Assembly (NCBI GenBank): GCA_947462335.1
Contig: OX381720.1
Coordinates: 60,350,233-60,414,232 of the forward strand
Length of the DNA stretch: 64,000 bases
Reading direction: 5' to 3'
DNA from: Harmothoe impar
Taxonomy: Eukaryota; Annelida; Polychaeta; Phyllodocida; Polynoidae
In this document: in pieces, positions 49,786-61,889 of the stretch
How the letters are laid out: every line of letters begins with the position of its first letter
How positions within the stretch are numbered: the first letter of the stretch is position 1
The notes under the pieces: model-generated
Database searches by the model: none
What the model was told of the DNA's origin: nothing
What the model saw: the letters and a program-made list of their open reading frames with translations, nothing else
Program-made: the position numbers and the translations under genes

Positions 49786-50245
49786 CAACCCCCCCCCCCC
49801 CCACATAGAGCCATACCCCCCCCCCCCCCACATAGAGCGATACCCCCACATAGAGCCATACCCCCCCACATAGAGCTATTCCCCGCCATAGAGCGATAGC
49901 CCCCCTCATAGAGCGATACCCCCCCCACATAGAGCGATACCCCCCCCCACATAGAGCCATACCCCCCCCCCACATAGAGCCATACCCCCCCACATAGAGC
50001 CATACCCCCCCCCCCCCCCCACATAGAGCCATACCCCCCCCCCCCACATAGAGCCATACCCCCCCCCCCCACATAGAGCCATACCCCCCCCCCCCCACAT
50101 AGAGCCATACCCCCCCCCCCCCACATAGAGCCATACCCCCCCCCCCCCCCACATAGAGCCATACCCCCCCCCCCCACATAGAGCCATACCCCCCCCCCCC
50201 CCCACATAGAGCCATACCCCCCCCCCCCTCCCCCCCCCCCCACAC
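49786..50245. repeat. ACATAGAGCCATA + poly-C array, about 22 copies
   Basis: The unit is ACATAGAGCCATA followed by 5-20 C. The word is well kept while the C-run length varies widely, as expected of slippage. The G-rich minus strand is a strong G-quadruplex candidate. Gly-rich and Cys/Gly minus frames are repeat translations. Confidence 0.97.
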
Positions 50246-50800
50246 ACACATACAGACGCACCTATACCCCTGCCCTAGGGAGTTGTCATTTCTTAACAGC
50301 AGGTGGGGGTTGTTGGATTTGGGAAGGACCAAAATGTGTTGACCCCTCTTTATAAGTTAAGAGTTATGCCTGCTTTTTTGTTAGACATCAGAGTTTTTTC
50401 TGGGCGGTAGTTCTACCACATGGCACTGGGTGCTCATCTCCCTTTGACTGCTTTCAGGAGGTGTACCTCACGGAATACCAGTACCATAGGAATATACTGG
50501 TCTCAGGATACATACACAGTGCCCACGGGAGTCACTTGTGGACACTAAGGTTAAAGCTGGCTCGTCACCAACACCTTTTGTCACTGCCTCCTGCTTACCT
50601 CAGCCCCATTGAGAGAGGTCTCCAGTGCTACTCATTTGAGGCTGAGTCAACCCAGGCTCAGACACGGGACCTTCAGATCGCCATGCGAGCACGCTGCTGA
50701 CTGAACCGTCCCGACCATCTTTAGGGGTGGTCCAAAGAATTAGCCTTTTTAGGGGAAAAACAAACAAAGAGCATTGGCCGCGTTCAATTTGAACCCATCA
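50246..50800. other. Gene-free; possible SINE-like block at 50400-50730
   Basis: On the minus strand GTTCAGTCAGCAGCGTGCTC resembles a polymerase III A box, but no good B box follows. The 79-residue frame at 50461-50700 has no domain. Undecided. Confidence 0.3.
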
Positions 50801-50809
50801 TGGGAGGTG

Positions 50810-50942
50810 GACCCAGCTAACAAAAACGTTATTTTGCGTCAAAATAACGTTTTAAAACTTTACATAACGTTATGCCATACTAAGGAGCATTAGAGAAACG
50901 TTATATAACGTTATAAAAGGTTGTATAATGTTTTTTGTTGAC
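50810..50942. mobile_element. AACGTT-rich foldback element
   Basis: Ends CCCAGCTAACAAAAACGTTA and the complement of ATGTTTTTTGTTGACTGGG are inverted. The interior repeats ATAACGTTATA-like palindromes. Confidence 0.65.
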
Positions 50943-51076
50943 TGGGGGAGGCAGAAAAAATGTGCATCCACCAACACCCTTTCCTGTTGTTGACAAAATG
51001 AGCACTCCCTTGTACCTTGATGTGGTCAGCGCAGAGAGGGTCTGACGTTTGGCGTCCTCTCTTACCACACCCACTA

Positions 51077-51342
51077 CACTGAAAAAGTAAACTTGTCTCC
51101 AGACTCGTCGAAGTGACTATCATAAAATAAACGAGTCAAAAGTTGTCTAACCTATTCGGTTACCATCGTTCAAATAGAATCTGGAGTTGTCAAATGTCGG
51201 GTTTTGGGCTGGCACATTCCAAGTGGGTCTTCTATCTCAAGCTAAAAGACTCGTTTCCTTGTCACTTAGACAAGTTTTTCGACTCGTTTATTTTATGACC
51301 GTCGCTTGGAAGAGTCTGGAGACAAGTTTACTTTTTTGAGTG
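51077..51342. mobile_element. MITE family B, copy 2
   Basis: Ends CACTGAAAAAGTAAACTTGT and TTTACTTTTTTGAGTG, flanked by TA on both sides (51075-51076 and 51343-51344). Inner words CATAAAATAAACGAGTC and GACTCGTTTATTTTATGA are inverted. A TA duplication points to a Tc1/mariner-type mobiliser. Confidence 0.9.
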
Positions 51343-51791
51343 TAGACTAGCTTTGCATGTACTTATGTTTTGTATAGGTACTTTATCCTAAAGGGAACTT
51401 TTACAGATAACTTTATGGATTTGAGGTAGTTTAATGAGGTAAATAATCAAGGTATGTTTCAACTTGACAAGAAATGTGGGTGTGCCAAGGTTTGTTACTA
51501 CATCGGCTACAATACACTACTATGGAGTTTGTGTTTTCAATTCTTCTTCTCTCTACCCATCGCTATTACCTAGCATGGGTCCTATCCCCTTTACTTCCTT
51601 TCTTTATAAAGAAGAAAAGATTACAATTGCTCTGTATACTAACCTACTCATGGTCCCAAGACCTTTAGAAAAAGAAAAAAATTAACAAAAACTTCATAAA
51701 CAATTGTAGGTAAGTTATACATAGCAGGAACATGCTCATAAATGAGCATTTTCCTGTTATCTCAAATATACACAAGGGTTCAGTTGCCCTT

Positions 51792-51899
51792 CCCAGTGGG
51801 CACAAAACTCACTTTAACATTGAATCAACATTGAATCAACATTGAATCAACATTGACAACCAGTTATCAATGTTGATTCAGTGTTGTGTGCCCACTGGG
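51792..51899. mobile_element. Short hairpin element CCCAGTGGGCACA
   Basis: Ends CCCAGTGGGCACAAAAC and GTTGTGTGCCCACTGGG are inverted, with three 14-bp AACATTGAATCAAC tandem units between them. 108 bp, non-coding. Confidence 0.75.
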
Positions 51900-52008
51900 T
51901 TATTATCTCCGCCCATCGGAAAAATGCTGCTGATTGTATAAAACGGTCTTCTAGGCCACCTTTCCTGCCAGGATAAATAAAAGGAATTTCAATTCAATTC
52001 AACGTTTT
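51900..52008 (+). mobile_element. 3' end of a non-LTR retrotransposon
   Basis: CCACCTTTCCTGCCAGGATA and AATAAAAGGAATTTC run into (AATTC)n, as in a 5'-truncated CR1/L2-type insertion. Confidence 0.55.
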
Positions 52009-52239
52009 ATAATTGAAAGAAGGCATGACATATTTGACACGAGATGAGATGAGATTATAACTTTGGGACCGCCACAGTTACAGCGGACACCATTGTCTTG
52101 TGTTAAACATAATGCAATCTTTTAATGAATCAGGTCAAACCAATCATCAAATAGCTCTAGCAAAAAGAAAAGAATCTTCCGGATGCCGCGCTGCGTTCCT
52201 GTCTGTGACTTTTGTTTTTAATTAAGACACATTTAGAGA

Positions 52240-52470
52240 TGACCTTAACCCATTAAGGAATCAAGGTGGTGTGATGCGCTCTTTGTCGTCGTGATGCATG
52301 AGTGCATGAATGCAGCCCTGGTGTCTACTCGCCAGCGCTGCATTCATGCATCATGCCGAACATTCAGGAGTGTATCAACCCTGTACAGTCTGCCTGATGC
52401 TTGAATGCAGCAGTGGCGAGTTACTCGCCAGGGCTGCATTCATGCATCACGACAACCATAGTTAGATTGC
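52240..52470. repeat. Interspersed repeat family A, copy 9
   Basis: TTAACCCATTAAGGAATCAA, TCGTCGTGATGCATGAGTGC, ACTCGCCAGCGCTGCATTCA, then a second palindrome, CTGGCGAGTTACTCGCCAG-like, at about 52411-52430, and GCATCACGACAACC. Confidence 0.7.
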
Positions 52471-52784
52471 ACAGTTTCAGATTTTTTTTATTATAGCTAC
52501 AGATATAGAATATAAATATATATTTTAGTGATGTTTGAGGATGCTGTACTACATCTTGGAGGTGTGAAAACAGTCAGGGAGAACCCACATGCATCTCACA
52601 CCTGTGTGTAGCTGTGAATAAGGTGTGGCAGAAATGCCTCTGCTGTGATAAAATACTGGGAGTTTGGCTGCCTGGGCCCCAAATGATACAAAATAATGTC
52701 CTTGCGGTTGCATTTCTTGCCATACATTTCTGTTTGAGGGGTACACTGATATATTTCATAATACACTTTATAATCATGTAGGAG

Positions 52785-52965
52785 TTCCGAACCCTGTACA
52801 GTCTGCCTGATGCTTGAATGCAGCAGTGGCGAGTAACTCGCCAGGGCGGCATGAGTGCATCATGACGACAAAGGGTTTCAATGATATTACATTTGTTAAA
52901 GTGTGACTGCATCCCTGGTGAGTTACTCGCCAGGGCTGCATTCATGTATCATGACGACCAAAATG
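52785..52965. repeat. Interspersed repeat family A, copy 10
   Basis: CCTGTACAGTCTGCCTGATG repeats the phrase at 52380-52400. It is followed by GGCGAGTAACTCGCCAGGGC, GCATCATGACGACAAAGGGT and another GTGAGTTACTCGCCAGGGCT. Copies 9 and 10 may be parts of one element split by 52471-52784. Confidence 0.65.
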
Positions 52966-53965
52966 CATTCTGCTTTAAAGAACTAATCCGTCATAAATGT
53001 AGCTCTTCCCCCAACCTGGGCCTCAAACCTCAGGGATTATTCAATTTTACATTGGTGGGAGAGGGGGGGGGGGGTGGATTTCCATGTGAGTGTCAGCCCC
53101 CCCCCTCCACACAATTTCTGCATTCCCCCCTCCCGGACAGGTAAAACTTGACCACGACTGACCCCCTTTAGTTACAGTAATGTGCAGGGTTTCCACTCTC
53201 AAGGGGTTCAATTCTTTTTGTCCCCTCCCCACCCAAAATTGAACCTCCCCTTCCTCCAGGTCCTGACCATTCCCTGCGCCGTGCAGGTAACGCCCACACG
53301 ATGATCGATAATATTCCTGCCAAATTACTCTGTCATAACGCCTCCCCCCACCACCCCATAGCTGCACTCTGCCACTGTCACTGAGCAGCCTGGGCAGGAA
53401 ACAATGTCTGGTTAGAGGACGTCACCCACCGTGACTGCTTCTCACTGGTGGGCGTGTGGGGGGACCTTTTTTGTGTTTTAAAAAGATCTATATAATGATA
53501 CCTTCAAGTTTCCGGTTTTGTAAGGATGAAGAATAGACATCTATTTTTGCATCCATCTACATTTTCTGTTTATCCACATCTCTTTGGTTTTTTGAATGAG
53601 AAGACGTATCTGTTGATCATAACTCCGAAACAACAAGAAGCATTGACAAAAGGATGCGGACTAGAGAGGGAAATATAGCCAGGGGAGGATCCGGTTGGGG
53701 GAGGGGGGCAGGGGTATGGGCCTGGACACCCCCTTCCTTTTAAATTTATTTTTTATTTTTCTAATGATATTTTGATCTGCCGCGAGTCGCAATGCGACGC
53801 TCCGGTACTTTGATGTTTGCTGGACCCTCCCCCTTTTCCAAATGCTGGCTCGGCCCCTGATAGCGTCACTCTGTGATGTTCTACCCGTACATACAAACAG
53901 CACAGACCTTACTTACATCAGTAGATAATACCTACAGTAATTACCTCTGTAGCAACATCACTGAT
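52966..53965. other. Gene-free stretch with G/C runs
   Basis: G-run at 53063-53074 and C-runs at 53098 and 53128. Several short frames (up to 106 residues, minus) are of low complexity or have no domain. Confidence 0.5.
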
Positions 53966-54052
53966 ACCCTTGACCTGTCCTTGACTTGTCCCTAATATGA
54001 CCTTGATGTGACCTTGATGTGACCTTGATGTGACCTTGGTGTGACCTCGTTA
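53966..54052. repeat. 12-bp TGTGACCTTGAT repeats
   Basis: About five tandem units plus edge variants (GACCTGTCCTTGACTTGTCC, TGACCTCGTTATGACC). Confidence 0.85.
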
Positions 54053-55032
54053 TGACCTGAGCTGCCACCAGGAGGCGGGGAGGACGGCGCATGCGTCCCG
54101 GTGTCAGCCTCTCTCTGATCTCAGCCTCTCTCCCAGAACGAGGCTCCTTAATCTCAGCTAATGGGGATGAATCTCCGTCAGAGCTGGGGAAGTACAAGAA
54201 CAAGTACAGCGGGGGCATCAAAGCGTGTGGTCTTCTTACATACAGGGGTGTGTGTGTGTGGGGGGGGGGGGACACAGACCCTGTCCCCTCTTACTGCTCA
54301 TTCTATACCCTGTCTCCAGAATTGAAAAGAATGGTGTAATGCTCATTACGTGTAAGAGTCAAGGAGTTGGGGTTTTATTATTGCAGGGAATATAACAAGG
54401 TGTGCCTACATTGACTAATGCTGCGTAGATCTTTAACTATTTAATAAAGACTTTTTTTTTTACTATTTCAGATAAATGAGGGGGAAATAAGAAAAAATCT
54501 AAAATCTAAAACTATAAAGCCACATAACACTAGGAGTATGTGTGTATAGCACCCATAATACAAACTGTACTTCACGATGCCTTCAAACTTTTATCGATGA
54601 AAATAAATTCTCATACCATTTATCTCATCCCAAGAATACCTCAGCAGGTGGGCTTTACTTAGCTAGCCACATTCATAGACACCACCCATAGCTGCTTCAT
54701 GAGCTGCCCCCCGCCCCCTGTAGCAGTACCAGAGTACCCCCCCCCCCCTGTCATGTGATGTGTGATCACAGACCTCCCCTGTACAGCATCCTTCTCTGTC
54801 TGCCCGTGGTATCTGTTCTTGTCTGTGTGTCTTCTTATCTGGGGGTGTGGTGGGGGTCTGGTGGCATGAACCCCCTCTGTGCCGGACCCGGGACCGTGTG
54901 TGTGTGGGGGGGGGGGGGTAGAGAGATATGTATATGAATGTGTATATGTAAGGTGGGGGGGGGGCTTTGGTTGTGTCATGCGGAATTAACTGGAGTTAAT
55001 GAATGTATCCTTAACTCTTTAGGGACCACATA
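54053..55032. other. Gene-free stretch
   Basis: GT microsatellite plus G-runs at 54246-54271, 54896-54917 and 54953-54964, and a C-run at 54737-54748. TTAACTCTTTAGGGACCACA at 55012, a family A-type end word, directly precedes MITE B copy 3. Confidence 0.5.
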
Positions 55033-55272
55033 CACTGAAAAAGTAAATTTGTCTCCAGACTCGTCATAAAATAAACGAGTCAAAAGTTGTCTAACCTATC
55101 AGGTCACCATCCCACAAATAAAATCTGGAGCTGGCAAATGTCGGGTTTTGGGCTGGCACATGCCAAGTGGGTCTCATATCTCCAGCTAGAAGACCTGCTT
55201 CCTTTGTCACGTAGACAAGTTTTAACTCGTTTATTTTATGACAGTCACTTGGACAAGTTTACTTTTTGAGTG
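55033..55272. mobile_element. MITE family B, copy 3
   Basis: Ends CACTGAAAAAGTAAATTTGT and AAGTTTACTTTTTGAGTG, flanked by TA (55031-55032 and 55273-55274). It is inserted a few bases after a family A end. Confidence 0.9.
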
Positions 55273-55360
55273 TAGTGTTTGGATGCAGAATGACTCCAGC
55301 TAGAAGACCCGCTTCTTTGCCAATTTGACAAGATTTTGACTTCACAGAGAAGAAGTCGAA

Positions 55361-55566
55361 TTACTGTAACACTCAAATGGGAGTCCAGCCCAGATCACTG
55401 AGGTAACTCTACCCACAACTCTAAAGTGACTCCCAATCGTTAGGGAGTCTTAGAATAGGAGTCATTATAGAGTTATTATAGAGTCCTGCTAATGTTAGGG
55501 AGTCACTTTACAGTCCTGGTGAGAGTTACCTCAGATCTTTTCTGTCTTGTTGACAACACTTTTTGA

Positions 55567-55572
<6 letters not shown>
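55361..55572. mobile_element. Foldback with GAGTCACTTTA arms
   Basis: CTGAGGTAACTCTACCC and AACTCTAAAGTGACTCCC face GGGAGTCACTTTACAGTC and GAGAGTTACCTCAG. The outer CACTCAAATGGG and TTTTTGAGTG are also inverted. About 210 bp, non-coding. Confidence 0.6.

Positions 55573-55654
<82 letters not shown>
55573..55654. repeat. (TA)n microsatellite
   Basis: An almost pure TA dinucleotide run of about 82 bp, following GTGTGTGTA. Confidence 0.98.
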
Positions 55655-55656
<2 letters not shown>

Positions 55657-56145
55657 TGGGCAGTATAACATATAATATTTCAACAGCATCATGTAGCTGA
55701 ACATTTTTACTCCGTAACTCACCAGTTTTTTTAATCTGATGGCTGATATTTTAAAAAATAGAGCAAATTTACCGTAGCCTACCCCTTTCTCACCCCTGCC
55801 AGCCCCCGTGAGGGCGGGAAGACCTCTCATGTACTGGAGGTACAAAAATAGAATTGTCTGGTCCCCGTTTTATCTGGGTCAGATGTGTATTGCCCTTGGT
55901 ACCAGTGAGGGCCTTTCTTCCCTCCACCTTGATTCCAATGTCTTTAAATTAGCAAAGGGGAGTCCAGGCTGCCTCCAAAATGACTCCCTTCTTTAGGGGA
56001 GCCCAGGTCCTTATGTGACTCCCTTAGGCGAGTCAGGTAACTATGTCAACATAATCCAACTACATTAACTCTTTCAGGTGAGCACATTTCTGTAATGTAC
56101 TACCAGGTCTTTAACTTCTTCTTATGCACTAAAGCAGCATCTTGA
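55655..56145. other. Gene-free stretch
   Basis: No repeat structure or domain-bearing frame found. Confidence 0.5.
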
Positions 56146-56202
56146 TAATGATGATGATGATGACGATGATGATGATGATGATGATGATGATAATAATAAT
56201 GG
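56146..56202. repeat. GAT trinucleotide microsatellite
   Basis: About 15 GAT units with a GAC interruption, then AATAAT. Confidence 0.95.
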
Positions 56203-56379
56203 TGATGAAGTTTTAAAGCTCAGAGGTCTTAGTTGCAACGCCCCCCCCCCAAACAGGACTACACACATGAATACACTTGACAGACAATGCACTCTGACCC
56301 GCAGACTATGAATCAGTGTTATAAAATAGTTAGTTTACTGGCCCATGTGACCAATACCTTAATATATACGTAATAGATA

Positions 56380-56508
56380 GACTATGGTTATGAAAGGGCA
56401 TATAGAATTAACCACAGTTTACAGGAAGGGCCGGACGAGGGTGAAGCCCAAGTCGCCCTACCAGTAAGCTGTGGTTAATCCTACTTACCCTTTCATAACC
56501 ATTGTCTA
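56380..56508. mobile_element. Small foldback element
   Basis: GGTTATGAAAGGG (about 56387) and GAATTAACCACAG (56406) are inverted against CTGTGGTTAATCC (56470) and CCCTTTCATAACC (about 56488). Confidence 0.65.
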
Positions 56509-58005
56509 ACTGTTTTAAACCACAGCAGTGAGGGTATGCGAAATAACCAAGGTGTGAATCCTTTGTCTTAGCCCTCCGCCACGCGCACCAACTGACCTTT
56601 GTCTCCAAGCAGAGTCCTAGTCCTACCGCCAGGTAGGATAGTGTGGGCAACTCTGGCTGCTACACTTGGCTACCTGTGCTACCTGTGTACAGACCCCTGT
56701 CCTTTCCTTGCTCCCCACAGTGTTGTAGGTATGCAGACCATGTGCTTTAAGGACCGCAGCAATGTTGACACAAAGCAGAGGGGGGACTTTGCTAAATGTG
56801 GGTATATCTCCAGATTAATGCAAAATTGTGTGTTCTGCATCCCAGTAATATCATTTATTATTCAAATCCATGAGATTATGCCATTTTAATGCATTCAAAT
56901 GCATGTATTTTCACCAGAATGCGATGCTCAAAGCAGAGGGGGAACTTGGAGTTGACTACCCTGTTTCTGTTACCAGAAACATCTGACCTCACCCCCGAGG
57001 TTTAGCTCAGTGGTGGCCCGTGCCCTCCGCTGTGGTTTAACATGTATTATTATTAACTCTGTTGGATAAGAATTCTACTTATTCAAAGAACAGATATCGG
57101 CATACTTGTTTGTAGGACTCGCCATCCAAAATTATTGAAGTAAGATGTCTCACGACTAAGATACAATAAAAACTTGCTATACATGTTCACACACATATAC
57201 GTCCATACACCCCATCTCCACAAGGTGTCACCTATTTCTTCAATCAAAATAAAATATCCATTCATTGTTTAACTCGATTTGTATATTTCCTATACATCGG
57301 ACCTATTGCACATATCTCGGCTTGGTGCTCTGAATGCATGCCTTATCTACCATGGTAGTTAGATATAACAATGCGACACACACCCCTAACCCGGCATGTG
57401 GAATACTATTCCTAATTGTGGAAATAAAATATCCACTTATTATTCATGTTGATTCTGTCATATACCGCCTCAGAATATGATATAGCTGCATCCATGATGG
57501 CCTCATCATACCAATGATGCACTTAACAATATACATACGACATGTAGAAATACTAATATGATATTGTCTTTACACAAAACAACACATGGTAAAACTAGGT
57601 CCTACTCCACATGCCAGCAACCACCTTAAAACCACTCCCACACCACGTACATGGTTAATAACCCCAACTGACCCCCCCCCCCCCCCCCACACACACCCTC
57701 CCCTACAGAAGGAGGTCCCTACACTTTATGAGTGAGGTGGGTCCGGCCGCCGGGAGGCCGGCCCGGCCACCATCTGTCACCGGCCGCCCCTGCCACGCGG
57801 CCCGGCACAGGCTCTCCAGCTGCCGGTCTCCTCACCCCCCCTCCCTCCCCCCCTCCTTCCCCCCTCCTCCCAGTGGCCTGGTCAGTGCTGTAAGGGGGGC
57901 AGGCTCCGTACATTCATCATTACTGGGGTTAGGTACAGTGGGAGTGGGGGGGGGGGGGCAGGAGGCAGGAGGGGTTATATCTATATAGCTTATAGTATGG
58001 GGTAG
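56509..58005. other. Gene-free stretch with C/G runs
   Basis: C-runs at 57671-57688 and 57835-57867 and a G-run at 57947-57958. GC-rich sequence with GGCCGGCCCGG words at 57740-57800. No domain-bearing frame. Confidence 0.5.
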
Positions 58006-58007
58006 GG

Positions 58008-59690
58008 ACAGCCTACACATGCCGACTACAGCGACACACTACTATATAGTAGTATAGTGAGAGTTGGGGTAGGGACACACTACTACATAGTAGTATAGTG
58101 AGAGTTGGGGTAGGGACAGCCTACACATGCCGACTACAGCGACACACTACTATATAGTAGTATAGTGAGAGTTGGGGTAGAGACAGCCTACACATGCTGA
58201 CTACAGCGACACACTGCTATGTAGTAGTATAGTGAGAGTTGGGGTAGAGACAGCCTACACATGCCGACTACAGCGACACACTACTATATAGTAGTATAGG
58301 GAGAGTTGGGGTAGGGACGGCCTACACATGCCGACTACAGCGACACACTACTATATAGTGGTATAGGGAGAGTTGGGGTAGGGACAGCCTACACATCTCT
58401 CCTACAGCGACACACTACTATATAGTGGTATAGGGAGAGTTGGGGTAGGGACGGCCTACACATGCCGACTACAGCGACACACTACTATATAGTAGTATAG
58501 TGAGAGTTGGGGTAGGGACAGCCTACACATGCCGACTACACACTACTATATAGTAGTATAGGGAGAGTTGGGGTAGAGACAGCCTACACATGCCGACTAC
58601 AGCGACACACTACTATATAGTAGTATAGTGAGAGTTGGGGTAGAGACAGCCTACACATGCCGACTACAGCGACACACTACTATAGTGGTATAGTGAGAGT
58701 TGGGGTAGGGACGGCCTACACATGCCGACTACAGCGACACACTACTATATAGTAGTATAGTGAGAGTTGGGGTAGAGACAGCCTACACATGCCGACTACA
58801 GCGACACACTACTATATAGTAGTATAGGGAGAGTTGGGGTAGGGACGGCCTACACATGCCGACTACAGCGACACACTACTATATAGTGGTATAGGGAGAG
58901 TTGGGGTAGGGACAGCCTACACATCTCTCCTACAGCGACACACTACTATATAGTAGTATAGGGAGAGTTGGGGTAGGGACGGCCTACACATGCCGACTAC
59001 AGCGACACACTACTACATAGTAGTATAGTGAGAGTTGGGGTAGGGACAGCCTACACATCTCTCCTACAGCGACACACTACTATATAGTAGTATAGGGAGA
59101 GTTGGGGTAGAGACAGCCTACACATGCCGACTACACACTACTATATAGTGGTATAGGGAGAGTTGGGGTAGGGACGGCCTACACATGCCGACTACAGCGA
59201 CACACTACTATATAGTAGTATAGTGAGAGTTGGGGTAGGGACAGCCTACACATGCTGACTACACACTACTATATAGTAGTATAGGGAGAGTTGGGGTAGA
59301 GACAGCCTACACATGCCGACTACAGCGACACACTACTATATAGTGGTATAGTGAGAGTTGGGGTAGAGACAGCCTACACATGCCGACTACAGCGACACAC
59401 TACTATATAGTGGTATAGGGAGAGTTGGGGTAGGGACGGCCTACACATGCCGACTACAGCGACACACTACTATATAGTAGTATAGTGAGAGTTGGGGTAG
59501 GGACAGCCTACACATGCCGACTACAGCGACACACTACTACATAGTAGTATAGTGAGAGTTGGGGTAGGGACAGCCTACACATGCCGACTACACACTACTA
59601 TATAGTAGTATAGGGAGAGTTGGGGTAGAGACAGCCTACACATGCCGACTACAGCGACACACTACTACATAGTAGTATAGTGAGAGTTGG
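58008..59690. repeat. 67-bp satellite, about 25 copies
   Basis: Unit: GACAGCCTACACATGCCGAC, TACAGCGACACACTACTATA, TAGTAGTATAGTGAGAGTTG and GGGTAGA. Each full unit holds a perfect 16-bp palindrome, ACTACTATATAGTAGT. Some units lack the TACAGCGACACA part, and a CATCTCTCCTAC variant recurs. Homogeneity is high. Confidence 0.97.
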
Positions 59691-59814
59691 GTTTGGGTCA
59701 GGGACATGGGAGATGGTAGTAGTATATGGAGATGTGACATTGTCTCTGGGTCCCCCTCTATACGACACCACCCATGGTACCACCCTACTCCTTACACGGG
59801 CAGGACAGCGATTT

Positions 59815-60010
59815 GATACACAGACAGACAGACAGAGACAGAGAGAGACAAAGACAGAGAGAGACAGAGACAGACAGAGAGAGGAACAGAGAGGCAGAAA
59901 GAGGCGGAGACAGAGGGAGAGAGACAGAGAGAATGAGACAGAAAGAGACCAAGACTGAAAGACAGAGACAGGGTGGGAGATGGGGAGAAGGAGGCGGGGA
60001 GAGGAACATA
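59815..60010. repeat. GACAGA/GAGACA microsatellite
   Basis: Same type as the array at 1-165. The Leu/Ser/Val-rich minus frames are its translation. Confidence 0.93.
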
Positions 60011-60464
60011 GATACATCTATGTCGTACAGAGAGGGGGACAGAGAGGGATACAGTTGAGGCATGTTTTATAACACTGAGCGGGGTGCAGGGTTAGTCTGT
60101 ATTGGGCGGGGGGGGGGGGTGGCTCAGTCTCAGGGTACAGGGGTATGGGTGGTTAATGCTAGACGACCTGAAGGGGGGAGGACTCAGTGACTGACCGCCC
60201 AGCAGGCTGACCCCCGGTACCCAGTCCCCCCCCCGGGGGTGGATGGGTGGGGGTGGGGTGCGGTGGGGCACGTGTTAGCAGACATGTCTATGGGTGTCTT
60301 AGTCTCATATTATGTTTAATAATATGAATATAAAGATGGCATGGTACATGCAGATTGATGCACTTTTGAAGAAATCTTCACATTTTTACACTTTTATGGT
60401 CAATTGTAGGGTATGTAGAGGGGCTGGCTTGTACTTTAATGTAAAAAAGGACAACAACAAAAAC
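60011..60464. other. Gene-free stretch with G/C runs
   Basis: G-run at 60107-60118 and C/G runs at 60227-60240. Nothing else recognisable. Confidence 0.5.
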
Positions 60465-60530
60465 ATGCGACCCTAGACTTTCTGGCCATGTTACCTGAAA
60501 CAACCCTTTTTCTGGCCTAGCGTTAGAGAC
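60465..60530 (+). repeat. Repeat family E terminal fragment
   Basis: CTAGACTTTCTGGCCATGTT, ACCTGAAACAACCC and TTTTTCTGGCCTAG match the end of family E copies. Confidence 0.5.
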
Positions 60531-60564
60531 GGTGTGGCGGAAACCTGTCTACATGGCCCTACAT

Positions 60565-60682
60565 GTCACCCGGTCAAAGACCTCACCCGGTCAAAGACCT
60601 CACCCGGTCAAAGACCTCACCCGGTCAAAGACCTCACCCGGTCAAAGACCTCACCCGGTCAAAGACCTCACCCGGTCAAAGA
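60565..60682. repeat. 17-bp minisatellite (CACCCGGTCAAAGACCT), 7 copies
   Basis: Nearly identical 17-bp units. Because 17 is not a multiple of 3, the peptide reads the same in successive frames, so its open frames are not evidence of a gene. Confidence 0.95.
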
Positions 60683-61592
60683 AGATCCAATTGTTACAAA
60701 GTTGTGAGACTGAGCCACCAGGTGCTGGTTAGGCCGGGTTGGGGCCTTGTCTATTCTGCCATGGACACTGGGGCAGGCTACCCTTACCCCTCAGCACTAG
60801 TTAAGGAGCCTTCAATACCTTGGCTACCTCTTACACTAGCAGATCAATACTTACCGTTAGCGACTTTGTTTGAAGGCAGGGGGGATTCATGTTGACTATA
60901 GAATGGTGTATGTATTCCACATTTCTATATTGTATGTTCACTAGCATCCACGCGATTAAAGGTTAAACTTAAACCTAGTCTATCACCAGTTGTGATAGGT
61001 GACATCATTATTATTATTTTTTTGTTTCAACTTGGTAACATCATTTTCATGATTTGACGTGACTGCTGAACCTTTATTTACTATCAAAAAACTACATCAA
61101 TGGCGTGCATTCCGTATTTATGGGGTAGAAACCCAAGTATGTGTTCTGGCATACATCAATAAAAGCTTAGAGTAGGGTAGTATAAAGTGTTGAAGGGTGG
61201 CTAGGCTCCCCAATCTGGGAATAAGGAACCGATAGAAAATGAATTAGGAATAATGAAAAATAAAATAAAATAAATGAATAAGCAGATGAGATTATTGCAG
61301 TTACTATATATTAACTCCATATACAATATACAATAATGTCTTTTGGCTAACATGGCAACAACAGGGACTTTCCCCTCAACTAATAGGATTTGTCGCTTTC
61401 AGTGTGTATTATCACTCCTTGGTATACAGACATACTTACACGACCTGTGTAAGGTGAAAAGTAGCCCCAAGGGAGACAAACCTTCATTTAAATTATATTT
61501 TCGAGCAAACAAACAGAAAGTGGTTAAAGTATGCATATTGTGAATGGTACACCTAGATGTGTGGGTACAGCAGCCTACAATGGGGTATGCTA
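60683..61592. other. Gene-free stretch
   Basis: AT-rich. The 66-residue frame at 61343-61543 has no recognisable domain. Confidence 0.5.
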
Positions 61593-61836
61593 CACTGAAA
61601 AAGTAAACTTGTCTCCAGACTCGTCTAAGTGACTGTCACAAAATAAACAAATCAAAGGTTGTCTAACTTATCAGGTTACCATCCCACAAATAGAAACTGG
61701 AGCTGGCAATTGTCGGGTTTTGGGCCGGCACATGCCAAGTGGGTCTTCTAGCTGACAACTCCAGCTAAAAGACCCGCTTCCTTGTCACTTAGATGAGTCT
61801 GGAAATAGGTACGTGTGAGTAGTGTCTTTTTCAGTG
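61593..61836. mobile_element. MITE family B, copy 4
   Basis: Ends CACTGAAAAAGTAAACTTGT and CTTTTTCAGTG, flanked by TA on both sides. The right subterminal part is degraded. Confidence 0.85.
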
Positions 61837-61867
61837 TATACGGTATATATATACAGTACATATACAG

Positions 61868-61884
61868 CGGGGGGGGGGGGGGGG
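61868..61884. repeat. Poly-G run
   Basis: A run of about 16 G. Confidence 0.9.
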
Positions 61885-61889
61885 ATGTA

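Noticed and set aside
49760..50332. Gly/Cys/Met-rich minus-strand frames of up to 190 residues
   Set aside because: Pure translation of the ACATAGAGCCATA-plus-C-run array; overlapping versions occur in all three frames.
59649..60063. Leu/Ser/Val-rich, membrane-protein-like minus frames
   Set aside because: Complement of a GACAGA microsatellite; hydrophobic appearance is a composition effect.
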